Shown here piece after piece: positions 9,629-18,558 of a stretch of 64,000 nucleotides of DNA (the first letter of the stretch is position 1; each line of letters opens with the position of its first letter). A program made the translations under genes and the position numbers. This DNA is from JARFQW01 sp963842955 (lineage in GTDB: Bacteria; Pseudomonadota; Gammaproteobacteria; Steroidobacterales; XN24). The notes under the pieces are model-generated. The model was given only the letters and a program-made list of their open reading frames with translations. It did not search any database and was not told the DNA's origin. The DNA is taken from contig CAWJIJ010000011.1 of the NCBI GenBank assembly GCA_963842955.1, positions 62,001 to 126,000 of the forward strand. The letters run 5' to 3'.

Positions 9629-10603
9629 ATGTCGGGACAGGTATTCATTACCGGAGCCAACGGGTTCATCGGCCGGGCCCTCGGAACGCGCTATCGCAGT
9701 GACGGCTGGTCCGTGGGCGGCGTGGATTTTCAGGCCGATCCCGATCGGAACGTCGTTGCCGGCGACATCCGCTCTCCAGAGACCTGGCGACAGCACGTGG
9801 CCGGCTCCGACCTCGTGCTGCACACCGCTGCGATCGTTTCCATGGTGGCGCCGGTGCCGGACGCCTGGGCGGTGAACTGCCAGGGAACGCGGCGAATGCT
9901 GGAGGTGGCCCGGGACGAGCAGGTGGGCCGCCTGGTACATCTGTCCTCCATTGCCGCCTACGGCTTCGACTTTCCGCCGGGCGTGGACGAGACCTACCCC
10001 CTGAGGCCCTGGGGGAACTCCTACGTGGACACCAAGATCGCCAGCGAACATACCGTGCTCTCGGCCCACGCTGCCGGCGAGCTCGCCTGCACCATCATCC
10101 GGCCAGGCGACGTGTACGGGCCAGGCTCGCGCGCATGGCTGGTCGAGCCTTTGAAAATGATGAAAGCGGGGCAATTCATGCTCCCGGACGCGAACAGGAG
10201 CGTGTTCAGTCCGGTCTACATCGACGACCTGGTGGATGCCATCGTGCGGGCCGCTGCCGCGCCCGAAGCCGCCGGCCAGGTGTTCAACGTCACCGGCGGC
10301 GCGGGTGTCAGCTGCGCGGCCTTCTTCGGCCATCACTGGCGCTGGCTCGGCAAGCCGGGATCGCCCCGCTCGCTGCCCGCCCCAGCCGCCGAAGCGCTGG
10401 CCGGGGCCGGCGGATCCCTGTTGAAACTGATCGGCCGCCCCACGGAAATGGGCCGGGGGACCGTTCGGCTGCTGGCACGGCGGGCCACCTACAGTATCGA
10501 CAAGGCACGCCGTGTGCTGGGATACGATCCGCAGGTGAACCTGGACGACGGCATGCGCAACAGCGAAAGCTGGGTCAGGGAGCAGGGTCTCCTGGATGCC
10601 TGA
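9629..10603 (+). CDS. NAD-dependent epimerase/dehydratase (extended SDR)
   Basis: A 324-residue extended short-chain dehydrogenase/reductase. The N-terminal Rossmann motif is TGANGFIG (residues 8-15), followed by the acidic VDF at the end of the second strand (NAD rather than NADP preference). The catalytic triad can be seen as Ser in LSSIAAYG and Tyr/Lys in YVDTK. The pattern resembles 3-beta-hydroxysteroid dehydrogenase-like or dihydroflavonol reductase-like family members; the substrate cannot be told from sequence. It lies between the divergent ribF and the convergent murJ, splitting the murJ-ribF neighbourhood common in gammaproteobacteria. Confidence 0.88.
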   Translation: MSGQVFITGANGFIGRALGTRYRSDGWSVGGVDFQADPDRNVVAGDIRSPETWRQHVAGSDLVLHTAAIVSMVAPVPDAWAVNCQGTRRMLEVARDEQVGRLVHLSSIAAYGFDFPPGVDETYPLRPWGNSYVDTKIASEHTVLSAHAAGELACTIIRPGDVYGPGSRAWLVEPLKMMKAGQFMLPDANRSVFSPVYIDDLVDAIVRAAAAPEAAGQVFNVTGGAGVSCAAFFGHHWRWLGKPGSPRSLPAPAAEALAGAGGSLLKLIGRPTEMGRGTVRLLARRATYSIDKARRVLGYDPQVNLDDGMRNSESWVREQGLLDA

Positions 10604-10621
10604 ACCGGTCAGATGCACTGA

Positions 10622-12208
10622 CTAGTTTGCAGCGTGTACCGGTTTGAGGTCTCCGGGCCGAAGGCCGGCGGCCAGCAGGACCAGCAAATACACGCCCAGC
10701 CCGGCAACCACGCACACGGCCAGCCGGGCCGCCCGGCCCAGGGCATCAGCGGCAAGCCAGCCATCCAGCCCGCCGGCCAGCCAGACCAGCACCACGGCCA
10801 TGCAGGCATTTGCCAGAAACGCCTGGACAGACAGCTTTCCCCATCCGGAAATGGGGTGATAAACACCGTCGCGCCGCAGACCCCGATAGAGCAGGCCCGC
10901 GTTGAGCATGGCCGCCATCCCGGTAGCGAGGGCCAGGCCGGCATGGGCGCCGGCAATGCCGGCTCGCATCATCGGCACGACGATGGCCACGTTCAGGACA
11001 ATATTGGCAAGCAGGGACGCAATGCTGATCTTCACCGGCGTCTTCGTGTCCTGGCGCGCGAAATAACCCGGCGCGAGGACTTTCACAAGCGTGAACGCGA
11101 CCAGCCCCACGGCGTAGGCCATGACCGACAGCCGGGTCATCTCCGCGTTCCCCGGAACCGCAAACTCACCGTAGTTGAACAAGGTCGCGACGAGCGGACC
11201 GGCAAGGACGAACAGGGCCACGGCGGCCGGCACGGCGATGAGAATCACGAGGCGGAGCGCCCAGTCCAGGGTGGCGGAGAACTCTTCGGGGGATTTTTCG
11301 GCGTGCTTTCTCGACAGGCCCGGCAGGATGACCGTGGACAGGGCAATGGCGAAGATGCCCAGCGGAAACTCCAGCAGGCGATCGGAATAATAGAGCCAGC
11401 TGATGCTGCCCGTGATCAGGAACGAGGCAATGATGCGGTCGATGATGATATTGATCTGGGCCACTGACGACCCGATGATCGCCGGCAGCATGAGGTTGAG
11501 GATCTTGTTGACCCCCGGATGCCGCCAGCCCCAGCGCGGCCTCGGCAGCAGATCCAGGCTCTTCAGGAACGGCAGCTGGAACGCCAGCTGAACCACGCCG
11601 GCAATGAACACGCCCACGGCCAGCGCCATGATGGGTTCATCGAAATGCGGCGCCAGCCACAGGGCTGCCGAGATCAGGACAAGGTTCAGCAACACCGGCG
11701 TAAACGCGGGCACGCCGAATCGACCCCAGGTATTCAGGATTGCCCCGGCAAGCGCCGTCAGCGAGATAAACAGGAGGTACGGAAAGGTCAGGCGCAGCAT
11801 GTCCGAGGCCAGGGCATGCTTGTCGGGCTCCTGGGCGAAACCCGGTGCGAATACGAGGATCAGCACGGGCGCGATCACGATGCCCAGCACCGTGAGGGCC
11901 ACGAGGATGGCCCCCAGCGTGCCGGTAACCCGGTCAACGAGTTGGCGGACCTCCGCCTCGGAGCGAGTGCTCTGGTACTCGGACAGCACCGGGACGAAGG
12001 CCTGGGAGAAAGCCCCTTCGGCAAACAGGCGGCGGAGAAAATTCGGGATCTGGAAGGCGACCACGAACACGTCCATGCCGGCGCCGGCGCCAAAGGCCCT
12101 CGCAAAGACGACGTCGCGGAGAAATCCGAGGATTCGGGAGGCCAGCGTATTGCCGCCCACCACGCTCGTGGAGCGCAGCAGGCTGGGGCGGGCGTCCTTG
12201 CGGCTCAT
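10622..12208 (-). CDS. murJ: Lipid II flippase MurJ (MviN)
   Basis: MurJ, 528 residues with about 14 hydrophobic helices, moves lipid II across the inner membrane for peptidoglycan synthesis. Family features include the N-terminal LLRSTSVVGGNTLASRILGF region, the FVPVLSEY motif and the NIIIDRIIAS stretch. There is no clear Shine-Dalgarno before the ATG at 12208. A TATGAT hexamer ends only nine bases upstream, so a nearly leaderless transcript is possible. It lies about 120 bp after hisIE on the same strand without an obvious terminator, so read-through from the his operon cannot be excluded. Confidence 0.96.
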   Translation of the reverse strand: MSRKDARPSLLRSTSVVGGNTLASRILGFLRDVVFARAFGAGAGMDVFVVAFQIPNFLRRLFAEGAFSQAFVPVLSEYQSTRSEAEVRQLVDRVTGTLGAILVALTVLGIVIAPVLILVFAPGFAQEPDKHALASDMLRLTFPYLLFISLTALAGAILNTWGRFGVPAFTPVLLNLVLISAALWLAPHFDEPIMALAVGVFIAGVVQLAFQLPFLKSLDLLPRPRWGWRHPGVNKILNLMLPAIIGSSVAQINIIIDRIIASFLITGSISWLYYSDRLLEFPLGIFAIALSTVILPGLSRKHAEKSPEEFSATLDWALRLVILIAVPAAVALFVLAGPLVATLFNYGEFAVPGNAEMTRLSVMAYAVGLVAFTLVKVLAPGYFARQDTKTPVKISIASLLANIVLNVAIVVPMMRAGIAGAHAGLALATGMAAMLNAGLLYRGLRRDGVYHPISGWGKLSVQAFLANACMAVVLVWLAGGLDGWLAADALGRAARLAVCVVAGLGVYLLVLLAAGLRPGDLKPVHAAN

Positions 12209-12330
12209 GCCGGCGGATCATACCGGGGCAGGCCGCGGGCGTCCCGTATTTGTCCGCCACCTTGTCCGCCCCACAAGCCGCGGATCCTCATCGCGGCGGA
12301 GATGCCTCCGTGGCCGGAAAGCCGCGACGC

Positions 12331-12945
12331 TCAGGATCGGTGGCGCTCTTCAAGGCGCCTGAGCACATCGCCCATGCGCAGACCGTTGAGCTGCAACAGC
12401 ACCTGCAGGTGGAAAAGGAGATCCGCGGATTCGTTCACCAGCTCGGCGCCGTCACCCGCCGCCCCGGCCAGCGCCGCCTCGACCCCCTCCTCGCCGACCT
12501 TCTGCGCGGCGCGGCGTGGCCCCGCCTCGGCCAGCCGGGTCACATAGCTCTCCTCCGGACGGTCTTCCAGCCGCCCGGCAATCACCTCGTCCAGGGCGCC
12601 GGCGAATCCGGCAACACCCGGCAAATCGTCGCCGAAACAGCTGGTCCATCCCTTGTGACAGGTAGGGCCGGCCGGTCGCGCGTCGACGAGCAGGGCATCC
12701 CCATCGCAGTCCGTGCGGATGCCCGCGACCTCCAGCACGTTCCCGGAGGTCTCGCCCTTTTGCCAGAGCGCCTTGCGGGAGCGTGAATGGAACGTCACCC
12801 GGCCCGACGCCAGCGTCGCCCGATAGGCTTCGGCGGTCATGTAGCCGAGCATGAGGACCGCGCCGGTCACGTGGTCCTGCACAATGGCCGGAATCAGGCC
12901 GCCGCCCTTTTCGAAGTCGAGATCGCTTTCAGCCGGCGCTCTCAT
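12331..12945 (-). CDS. hisI: Bifunctional phosphoribosyl-AMP cyclohydrolase/phosphoribosyl-ATP pyrophosphatase
   Basis: HisIE, 204 residues, catalyses steps 2 and 3 of histidine synthesis. The N-terminal cyclohydrolase domain (about 1-110) shows MLGYM, SRSRKALWQKGETSGN, the metal site DCDGDALL and the zinc ligand region GPTCHKG. The C-terminal pyrophosphatase domain (about 115-204) shows SYVTRL, KVGEEGVEAALA and ESADLLFHLQVLL. The fusion is normal for gammaproteobacteria. The start overlaps the hisF stop by 17 bp. It is the last gene of the his operon. Confidence 0.96.
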   Translation of the reverse strand: MRAPAESDLDFEKGGGLIPAIVQDHVTGAVLMLGYMTAEAYRATLASGRVTFHSRSRKALWQKGETSGNVLEVAGIRTDCDGDALLVDARPAGPTCHKGWTSCFGDDLPGVAGFAGALDEVIAGRLEDRPEESYVTRLAEAGPRRAAQKVGEEGVEAALAGAAGDGAELVNESADLLFHLQVLLQLNGLRMGDVLRRLEERHRS

Positions 12946-13708
12946 GTCGCACCTCCACGCCTACGCCCGCGAGCCAGGCCTTGAGTTCGGGAATCGGAAT
13001 CTGGCCGGAGTGGAACACGGTGGCCGCCAGCGCGCCATCCACGTCCGCGCGCCGGAAAACCTCGAGGAAATGCGCCCTCTCCCCGGCACCGCCGGATGCG
13101 ATAAGGGGGATGTCGCAGATTTCCCGGACGGCGACGAGCTGCTCCACGTCGTAGCCCGAGCGCACGCCGTCGGCGTTCATGCAGTTCAGCACGATCTCTC
13201 CCGCGCCGCGCCTCTGGACCTCGCGCACCCAGTCCAGGGTGGCTCTCCGGCCGTAACGGGTCGCATCCGGGTCACCGGTGTGACTGGCCACCTGCCAGCC
13301 CGCATCCTCCGGATAACTGTCAATACCGATGACGACGCACTGGCTGCCGAAACGCCGGGCCAGTTCGTCGATGAGATCCGGGTTCTCCAGCGCGGGCGTG
13401 TTCACGGAGATCTTCTCTGCGCCGGCGGCCAGCACCGCCTCGGCATCGGCAACGCTGCGGATGCCGCCAGCCACGGAGAAGGGGATGTCGAGCACGGCGC
13501 CAACCCGCGCCACCCAGTCCCGGTCCACCGACCGGCCCTGGGGGCTGGCCGTGATGTCATAGAAGACGAGTTCGTCTGCGCCTTCGTCCCGATAGCGCCG
13601 GGCAAGATCGAGGATGTCTCCCATCACGCGGTGGTCGCGGAAATTGACGCCCTTGACCACCTGGCCGTCGCGAACATCCAGGCAGGGAATCAGGCGTTTG
13701 GCAAGAAT
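12929..13708 (-). CDS. hisF: Imidazole glycerol phosphate synthase subunit HisF, apparent AUU start
   Basis: HisF (259 residues) is the cyclase subunit that works with HisH to make IGP and AICAR. The (beta/alpha)8 barrel has catalytic Asp11 in PCLDVRDG and Asp130 in the VVIGIDS strand. The E. coli protein starts M-L-A-K-R; here the matching codon is ATT at 13708-13706, giving I-L-A-K-R. No in-frame ATG, GTG or TTG lies between that codon and a point over 30 codons upstream, and the residues there (GRRDYGRGDPA) are hisA read in the wrong frame. GAGGAG lies eight bases before the ATT. The gene overlaps the end of hisA by 19 bp, so coupled translation is likely. Confidence 0.93.
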   Translation of the reverse strand: MLAKRLIPCLDVRDGQVVKGVNFRDHRVMGDILDLARRYRDEGADELVFYDITASPQGRSVDRDWVARVGAVLDIPFSVAGGIRSVADAEAVLAAGAEKISVNTPALENPDLIDELARRFGSQCVVIGIDSYPEDAGWQVASHTGDPDATRYGRRATLDWVREVQRRGAGEIVLNCMNADGVRSGYDVEQLVAVREICDIPLIASGGAGERAHFLEVFRRADVDGALAATVFHSGQIPIPELKAWLAGVGVEVRHESAG

Positions 13709-14427
13709 GGCCGGGTCTCCTCTTCCGTAATCGCGCCTTCCAGGAGCGCGCGACCGACAATCGCGGCGCTGGCGCCGACCGCTGCAAGAGCCTCCAGGTC
13801 CTCTACGCCGCGCACCCCGCCAGAGGCCTGCCAGCGGATGTCCGAACGGGTCCGCACACAGTCGGCATACAAATCCACGTTGGGACCCGCCATGGCACCG
13901 TCGCGGGCCACGTCGGTGCACAGAACGTGTACCGGCGCCCCATCACCGTAGTCATCCAGGAGCGTCCACAGGTCCTTGCCGGCCGATTCCGTCCAGCCCC
14001 GGCTCCTGAGCTGGGGCACGCCGGCCTCCATGGCCACGTCGAGTGCGAGAACAACGCGGCCTGGACCGAAACCATTCAGCCAGCTGGTCACTTTCCCGGG
14101 CTGCTCCATCGCCGTGCTGCCGACGACAACGCGGCCCGCCCCGGCATCGAGCCAAAACGCAGCGTCCCCCTCCCGCCGTATGCCGCCGGCGACCTGGAGA
14201 CGGCCGGGATGATTGGTGACCAGGGTTTCGATCAGGCTGGCATTGGCCCCCACACCGTCGCGGGCACCGTCCAGGTCCACCACGTGAACCCAGTCCGCGC
14301 CCATCTCCAGGTAGCGGGCCGCCAGATCCTCGGCGTTCTCGGGGTAGTCGGTACGCGCATCGAATCGCCCCTGGTGCAGGCGAACGACCCGCCCGTCTTT
14401 CAGATCGATGGCCGGTATCAGCTCCAT
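13690..14427 (-). CDS. hisA: Phosphoribosylformimino-5-aminoimidazole carboxamide ribotide isomerase
   Basis: HisA, 245 residues, a (beta/alpha)8 isomerase for step 4 of histidine synthesis (ProFAR to PRFAR). The first strand reads MELIPAIDLKDGRVVRL with the catalytic Asp8. The phosphate-binding motifs are QVAGGIR and QASGGVR, and the second catalytic acid lies in VLALDVAM. It overlaps hisH by 10 bp upstream and hisF by 19 bp downstream, so the three genes form a tightly coupled block. Confidence 0.96.
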   Translation of the reverse strand: MELIPAIDLKDGRVVRLHQGRFDARTDYPENAEDLAARYLEMGADWVHVVDLDGARDGVGANASLIETLVTNHPGRLQVAGGIRREGDAAFWLDAGAGRVVVGSTAMEQPGKVTSWLNGFGPGRVVLALDVAMEAGVPQLRSRGWTESAGKDLWTLLDDYGDGAPVHVLCTDVARDGAMAGPNVDLYADCVRTRSDIRWQASGGVRGVEDLEALAAVGASAAIVGRALLEGAITEEETRPFLPNA

Positions 14428-15035
14428 ACCGTGGTCTCCAGAAAGTTATGCAGGAGTCTTGCGCCCCAGGGCCCGGACCTCTCGGGATGAAACTGGGTGC
14501 CGGCAACGTTGGCCCGGCCCGCAACGGCGGTAAACGGCACGCCATAGTCGCAGGCGCCCAGGGTCTCCGGCCCGACAGGCACCGCGAAGCTGTGCACAAA
14601 GTAGAAATGGCTGCCGTCGGGAATGCCGTCGAACAGCGGATGTCCGCCGGACGCGGCCCCCGCAGCGCGGACCCGGTTCCATCCCATGTGGGGAACGGGT
14701 CGCCCGGGCGCCACGGCAAAGCGACGCGCCTGTCCGGGCAGAATGCCCAGGCACTCGACCCCGCCGTCTTCATCGGACCCTTCGAACAACAGCTGCATGC
14801 CCAGGCAGATGCCCAGTACGGGCTGCTTGAGGGACCGGATCAGCGGCACGAGACCGGCGGCCTGAAGCCGCGCCATGGCGTCGGCTGCCGCGCCCACCCC
14901 CGGCAACAGCACCCGTTCCGCGGCCTGGATGACGCTGGGATCCGTGGTCACCTCCCCCTCATGGCCGAGGCGTGCCAGCGCATGCCGGACCGAGGCAATA
15001 TTCGCTCCACCGGAATCGATGACCGCGACCTTCAA
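14418..15035 (-). CDS. hisH: Imidazole glycerol phosphate synthase glutaminase subunit HisH
   Basis: HisH, about 205 residues, a class I glutamine amidotransferase that feeds ammonia to HisF. The nucleophile Cys is in GICLGMQLLF, and the His and Glu of the triad are in GTQFHPERSG. I place the start at TTG 15035-15033, giving L/M-K-V-A-V-I-D-S-G-G, because AAGGAG lies six bases upstream and homologues begin there. The ATG at 15122 would add 29 residues unlike the family and run into hisB. It lies about 31 bp after hisB. Confidence 0.94.
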   Translation of the reverse strand: MKVAVIDSGGANIASVRHALARLGHEGEVTTDPSVIQAAERVLLPGVGAAADAMARLQAAGLVPLIRSLKQPVLGICLGMQLLFEGSDEDGGVECLGILPGQARRFAVAPGRPVPHMGWNRVRAAGAASGGHPLFDGIPDGSHFYFVHSFAVPVGPETLGACDYGVPFTAVAGRANVAGTQFHPERSGPWGARLLHNFLETTVWS

Positions 15036-15066
15036 GACGCACTCCTTCCGCTCGAGTGAACGGGGT

Positions 15067-16137
15067 TCATGCGAGCATGCCCTTCGTGGACGGAATCTCG
15101 CCACCGTCGAGGCGTACCGCATCGCGCAGGGCGCGCCCCAGAGCCTTGAAGCTGCCCTCGACCATGTGATGGGCGTTGTCGCCGCTTACCTTTACGTGGA
15201 TGGAAGCCCCCAGACTGTCCGCAAGGGACCGGAAAAAGTGCGGCACCATTTCCGTGGGCAGTTCGCCCACCCGCTCCCGGGGCAACCTTCCTTCGAACAC
15301 AGCGTAGGGCCGTCCGCCCAGGTCCAGCGCCAGCTGGGCCAGCGCCTCGTCCATCGGCAGCAGGAAGCCGTAGCGGCCGATCCCGCGTTTCTCGCCCAGG
15401 GCTTCTCTGAGCGCCTGTCCCAGCGCCAGCGCAACGTCTTCCACGGTGTGGTGTTCGTCGACCTCGAGATCGCCCTTGCAGCTCACGGTCAGCGCAATGC
15501 CGCCGTGGCGGGCCACCTGCTCGAGCATGTGGTCGTAGTAGCCGATCCCGGTTGCGATGGAGACCGGGCCCGTGGCGTCCAGGTCCACCGCCACGGCGAT
15601 GTCGGTTTCCTTCGTTCGCCGCCGGACACTGCCACGGCGAACACCCGACAGAATCCGCGTGGCAACCGCGTCCCAGGTTTCGCCGTCCGGACCCACGCGC
15701 AGCCCCTGGATACCCAGGTTCCCTGCGAGGTCCAGATCCGTCTGCCGATCGCCGATGACAAAACTGCGCTTGAGGTCCGGCGGGTTCTCCATGAGAAAGC
15801 GGGTCAAGAGGCCAGTGCGCGGCTTGCGGCAGTCGCAGCCATCGGCGGCGAAATGCGGGCAGAAAAATTCCGCGTCGAAGCGGATCCCCTGGGATGCGAA
15901 CAGTGCGCCGATGAACGCCTGTACCGGCGCGAAATCGGATTCGGGAAACGACTCGGTGCCGCGTCCGTCCTGGTTGCTCACAATCACGAAGCGGTAGCCC
16001 GCATCCCGGAGCCTGATCAGCGCAGGAATCACGCCCTCGGTGAGACGAACCTTCTCGAAGGCATCCACCTGCTCGTCGGCAGGCTCGTCCACGAGCGTGC
16101 CGTCGCGATCAATAAACAGATACGGAGTCCTAGACAT
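15067..16137 (-). CDS. hisB: Bifunctional histidinol-phosphatase/imidazoleglycerol-phosphate dehydratase
   Basis: HisB, 356 residues, catalyses steps 6 and 8. The N-terminal HAD phosphatase (about 1-165) has the nucleophile motif FIDRDGTLVDEP, the threonine/serine motif VIVSNQDG and the zinc loop CPH...CDCRKP. The C-terminal dehydratase (about 170-356) has the metal-binding motifs DHMLEQVARHGG, DEHHTVEDVA and DNAHHMVEGSFK. This fused form is characteristic of gammaproteobacteria. The ATG at 16137 overlaps the hisC stop by 8 bp. Confidence 0.97.
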   Translation of the reverse strand: MSRTPYLFIDRDGTLVDEPADEQVDAFEKVRLTEGVIPALIRLRDAGYRFVIVSNQDGRGTESFPESDFAPVQAFIGALFASQGIRFDAEFFCPHFAADGCDCRKPRTGLLTRFLMENPPDLKRSFVIGDRQTDLDLAGNLGIQGLRVGPDGETWDAVATRILSGVRRGSVRRRTKETDIAVAVDLDATGPVSIATGIGYYDHMLEQVARHGGIALTVSCKGDLEVDEHHTVEDVALALGQALREALGEKRGIGRYGFLLPMDEALAQLALDLGGRPYAVFEGRLPRERVGELPTEMVPHFFRSLADSLGASIHVKVSGDNAHHMVEGSFKALGRALRDAVRLDGGEIPSTKGMLA

Positions 16138-17218
16138 ATACAGTCTCCGTGAGCGCTGCGATGACGCGCTCGCTCTCACCCTCGCTGCCCACCGTGATCC
16201 GCACGCAGCCCTCAAGCCCCGGCTGGCGGCTGAAGTCCCGAACGAGAATGCCAGCGCGCGCGCAGCGATCCACGGCCGCCCGCGCATGGGCAAAACGCAC
16301 GAGAACGAAGTTCCCTTCGCTGGGAAACACCTCCAGCACCCCGGGCAGGCCGGCCAGCGCTTCCGCCAGCGGGCCGCGGCGGGCAACGATGTCGGCCGCC
16401 CGCGCGCTGGCCTCGGCCAGGGCCGCCGGCGTTGTCATATTCAGGGCCGCCTCCACGCACGGAGATGGCAGCAGGTACGGCGGCAGCAGGGCACGCAACA
16501 GGGCAACCGTCTCCGGCGGGCCGACCAGCGCACCGAGGCGAGCACCGGCCATGCCGTAGGCCTTCGACAGTGTCCGCAGGACCAGCAGGTCACCGCCGGC
16601 GGCACGCCTGGACAGACCGGGGCCCGCGGCAAACTCCTGGTAAGCCTCATCCACGACGACGATCGCTCGTGAGCCCATGCGCTCGAGCAACGCCTCCAGC
16701 ACGCCTGGCGGCTGGCGATTGCCCGTCGGGTTGTTGGGCGAGCAGACGAAAACAAGCTTCACGGGCAGGGTGTCGGCGCCGGCGTCGACCGCTTCGGCCA
16801 GGCCCTCCACGTCCAGCCCGAAGGGTGAGTCCGGCGAGCGGGTCAGCGGCACGTCGACGACGCCGGCCCCCTGCACCCGCGCGGCCACCTGGTACATCCC
16901 GAAGGTCGGGGACGAAATGCCGATGGCATCGCGGCCGGCCCGGCAGAACGCGCGCACGAGCACGTCGATGGCGTCATCGCTGCCGCGTGTCATCAGAATC
17001 GATTCCGAGGCTACCCCGTAGAGCTTGCCCAGCCGCTCGGCCAGCAGCGCCGGCATCGGATCCGGATAGCGGTTGAGGCCCACATCGGAGTGGTCCCAGT
17101 CCCGCCGCCACGACACCTCGTTGGCATGAAGGCGCACGGCCGTCTTGTCGGGTGCGGCGGCCGAATAGGCTTTGAAGCCGGCGAGATCCGGGCGCAGCAG
17201 GTTCAGCTGCCAGGTCAC
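16130..17218 (-). CDS. hisC: Histidinol-phosphate aminotransferase
   Basis: HisC, 362 residues, a PLP-dependent class I/II aminotransferase for step 7. Recognisable motifs are LHANEV near the N-terminus, SPNNPTGN, the Asp/Tyr pair in VVDEAYQEF and the Schiff-base lysine in LSKAYGMAGARLG. The start is GTG at 17218, which overlaps the hisD stop in a GTGA arrangement; homologues begin around W-Q-L-N-L-L-R-P. The longer in-frame upstream sequence is hisD out of frame. Confidence 0.96.
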   Translation of the reverse strand: MTWQLNLLRPDLAGFKAYSAAAPDKTAVRLHANEVSWRRDWDHSDVGLNRYPDPMPALLAERLGKLYGVASESILMTRGSDDAIDVLVRAFCRAGRDAIGISSPTFGMYQVAARVQGAGVVDVPLTRSPDSPFGLDVEGLAEAVDAGADTLPVKLVFVCSPNNPTGNRQPPGVLEALLERMGSRAIVVVDEAYQEFAAGPGLSRRAAGGDLLVLRTLSKAYGMAGARLGALVGPPETVALLRALLPPYLLPSPCVEAALNMTTPAALAEASARAADIVARRGPLAEALAGLPGVLEVFPSEGNFVLVRFAHARAAVDRCARAGILVRDFSRQPGLEGCVRITVGSEGESERVIAALTETVYV

Positions 17219-18558
17219 GATTCCCCGTCTCCCTCGCCAATCCGGACGATCACGGCACGGGCATGCGCCTCCAGCCCCTCGAGCCGGGCCAGAGTGACCG
17301 CCGTGGGGCCGAGTTCCTCCAGGCCCTGCAGCGTCACTTCCTGGACCGAGATCCGGCGCTGGAAGTCCGCGAGCCCCAGGCCACTCCAGGCCTTGGCGTA
17401 GCCATAGGTCGGCAGCACGTGATTCGTGCCGCTGCAATAGTCACCCAGGGATTCCGGTGCGTAGTGTCCGAGAAAAACAGAACCGGCGACGCGGATGTTA
17501 CCCGTCCAGCGCCGCGCGTCGTCCACTGCGAGAATCAGATGCTCCGGTCCGTAGGCGTTGGAAACCACGAGCGCCTGCTCGAGACTCTCGACGACCAGTG
17601 TTCGCGAGTTTGCAATGGCCTGGGCCGCGATCTCCCGCCGGGGCAGCGACGCAAGCTGGAACGCGACCTCCTGGGCGACGGTATCCGCCAGTCCCCGGGA
17701 CGGAGTGACCAGGAGCACCTGGCTGTCGGGCCCGTGTTCGGCCTGGGAGAGCAGGTCGGCAGCCACGGCCGAGGGGTCCGCCGAGTCATCGGCGATGACC
17801 AGGACCTCGGAGGGACCGGCGGGCAGATCCAGGGCGGCGCCGTCCGGATCCAGCGAGACTTGAAGCTTGGCTTCGGTGACCCAGGCATTGCCCGGGCCGA
17901 AAATCTTGTCGCAGGAGGGGATAGTCTCTGTCCCGTACGCCATGGCAGCCACTGCCTGGGCGCCGCCCACGGCATAGACTTCCTCCACGCCGCAGTACCG
18001 GGCCGCGACGAGGACGCTCGGATCGGGCAGCCCGTCTCCCCCCGGCGGAGAGCAGATGATCCGGCGCTCGCAGTCAGCGATGCGGGCCGGTACGGCGAGC
18101 ATGATCACCGCCGATGGCAGCGGCGCGCTCCCGGCGGGCACATAGAGCCCCACCCGTCCAATGGCGCGGATGACCGTACTGCAGCGGACGCCGGGTGCGG
18201 TCTGGACTACCGGTGGCTGGTAGCGCTGGGCCTCGTGAAAGGTCGTAACCGTGGAGATGGCACGGCGAATCGCGGCGCGCTGGACCTCGGTGAGGCTGGC
18301 CTCGGCCGCATCGAAGGCCTCAACCGGAACGCGCAGCGCGGCCGGGCGGACACCGTCGAGCCGCTCGGTGAGGTCGAGAAGCGCCGCATCACCTCCGGTC
18401 CGCACCGAAGCGATAATCCCGGCCGTTTCACGCCGGCGCTCGTCGTTGACGCTTTGCGGCGGCCGTGCCAGAGCAGCCCGCCGCTGGTCACTGTCGAGAT
18501 CTCGCCACTCGAGGATGGCGAGGTTTTCTGCAGGGACACTTTCCGCTTGCGTACTCAT
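17215..18558 (-). CDS. hisD: Histidinol dehydrogenase
   Basis: HisD, 447 residues, oxidises L-histidinol to histidine in two NAD-dependent steps. Family motifs include GRVGLYVPAGSAPLPS, the zinc-binding region GPSEVLVIAD with SQAEHGPDSQ, and the catalytic Glu/His pair in APESLGDY and GTNHVLPT. It overlaps hisG by 4 bp and hisC by 4 bp. It is about 15-20 residues longer than E. coli HisD, mostly at the two ends. Confidence 0.97.
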   Translation of the reverse strand: MSTQAESVPAENLAILEWRDLDSDQRRAALARPPQSVNDERRRETAGIIASVRTGGDAALLDLTERLDGVRPAALRVPVEAFDAAEASLTEVQRAAIRRAISTVTTFHEAQRYQPPVVQTAPGVRCSTVIRAIGRVGLYVPAGSAPLPSAVIMLAVPARIADCERRIICSPPGGDGLPDPSVLVAARYCGVEEVYAVGGAQAVAAMAYGTETIPSCDKIFGPGNAWVTEAKLQVSLDPDGAALDLPAGPSEVLVIADDSADPSAVAADLLSQAEHGPDSQVLLVTPSRGLADTVAQEVAFQLASLPRREIAAQAIANSRTLVVESLEQALVVSNAYGPEHLILAVDDARRWTGNIRVAGSVFLGHYAPESLGDYCSGTNHVLPTYGYAKAWSGLGLADFQRRISVQEVTLQGLEELGPTAVTLARLEGLEAHARAVIVRIGEGDGES

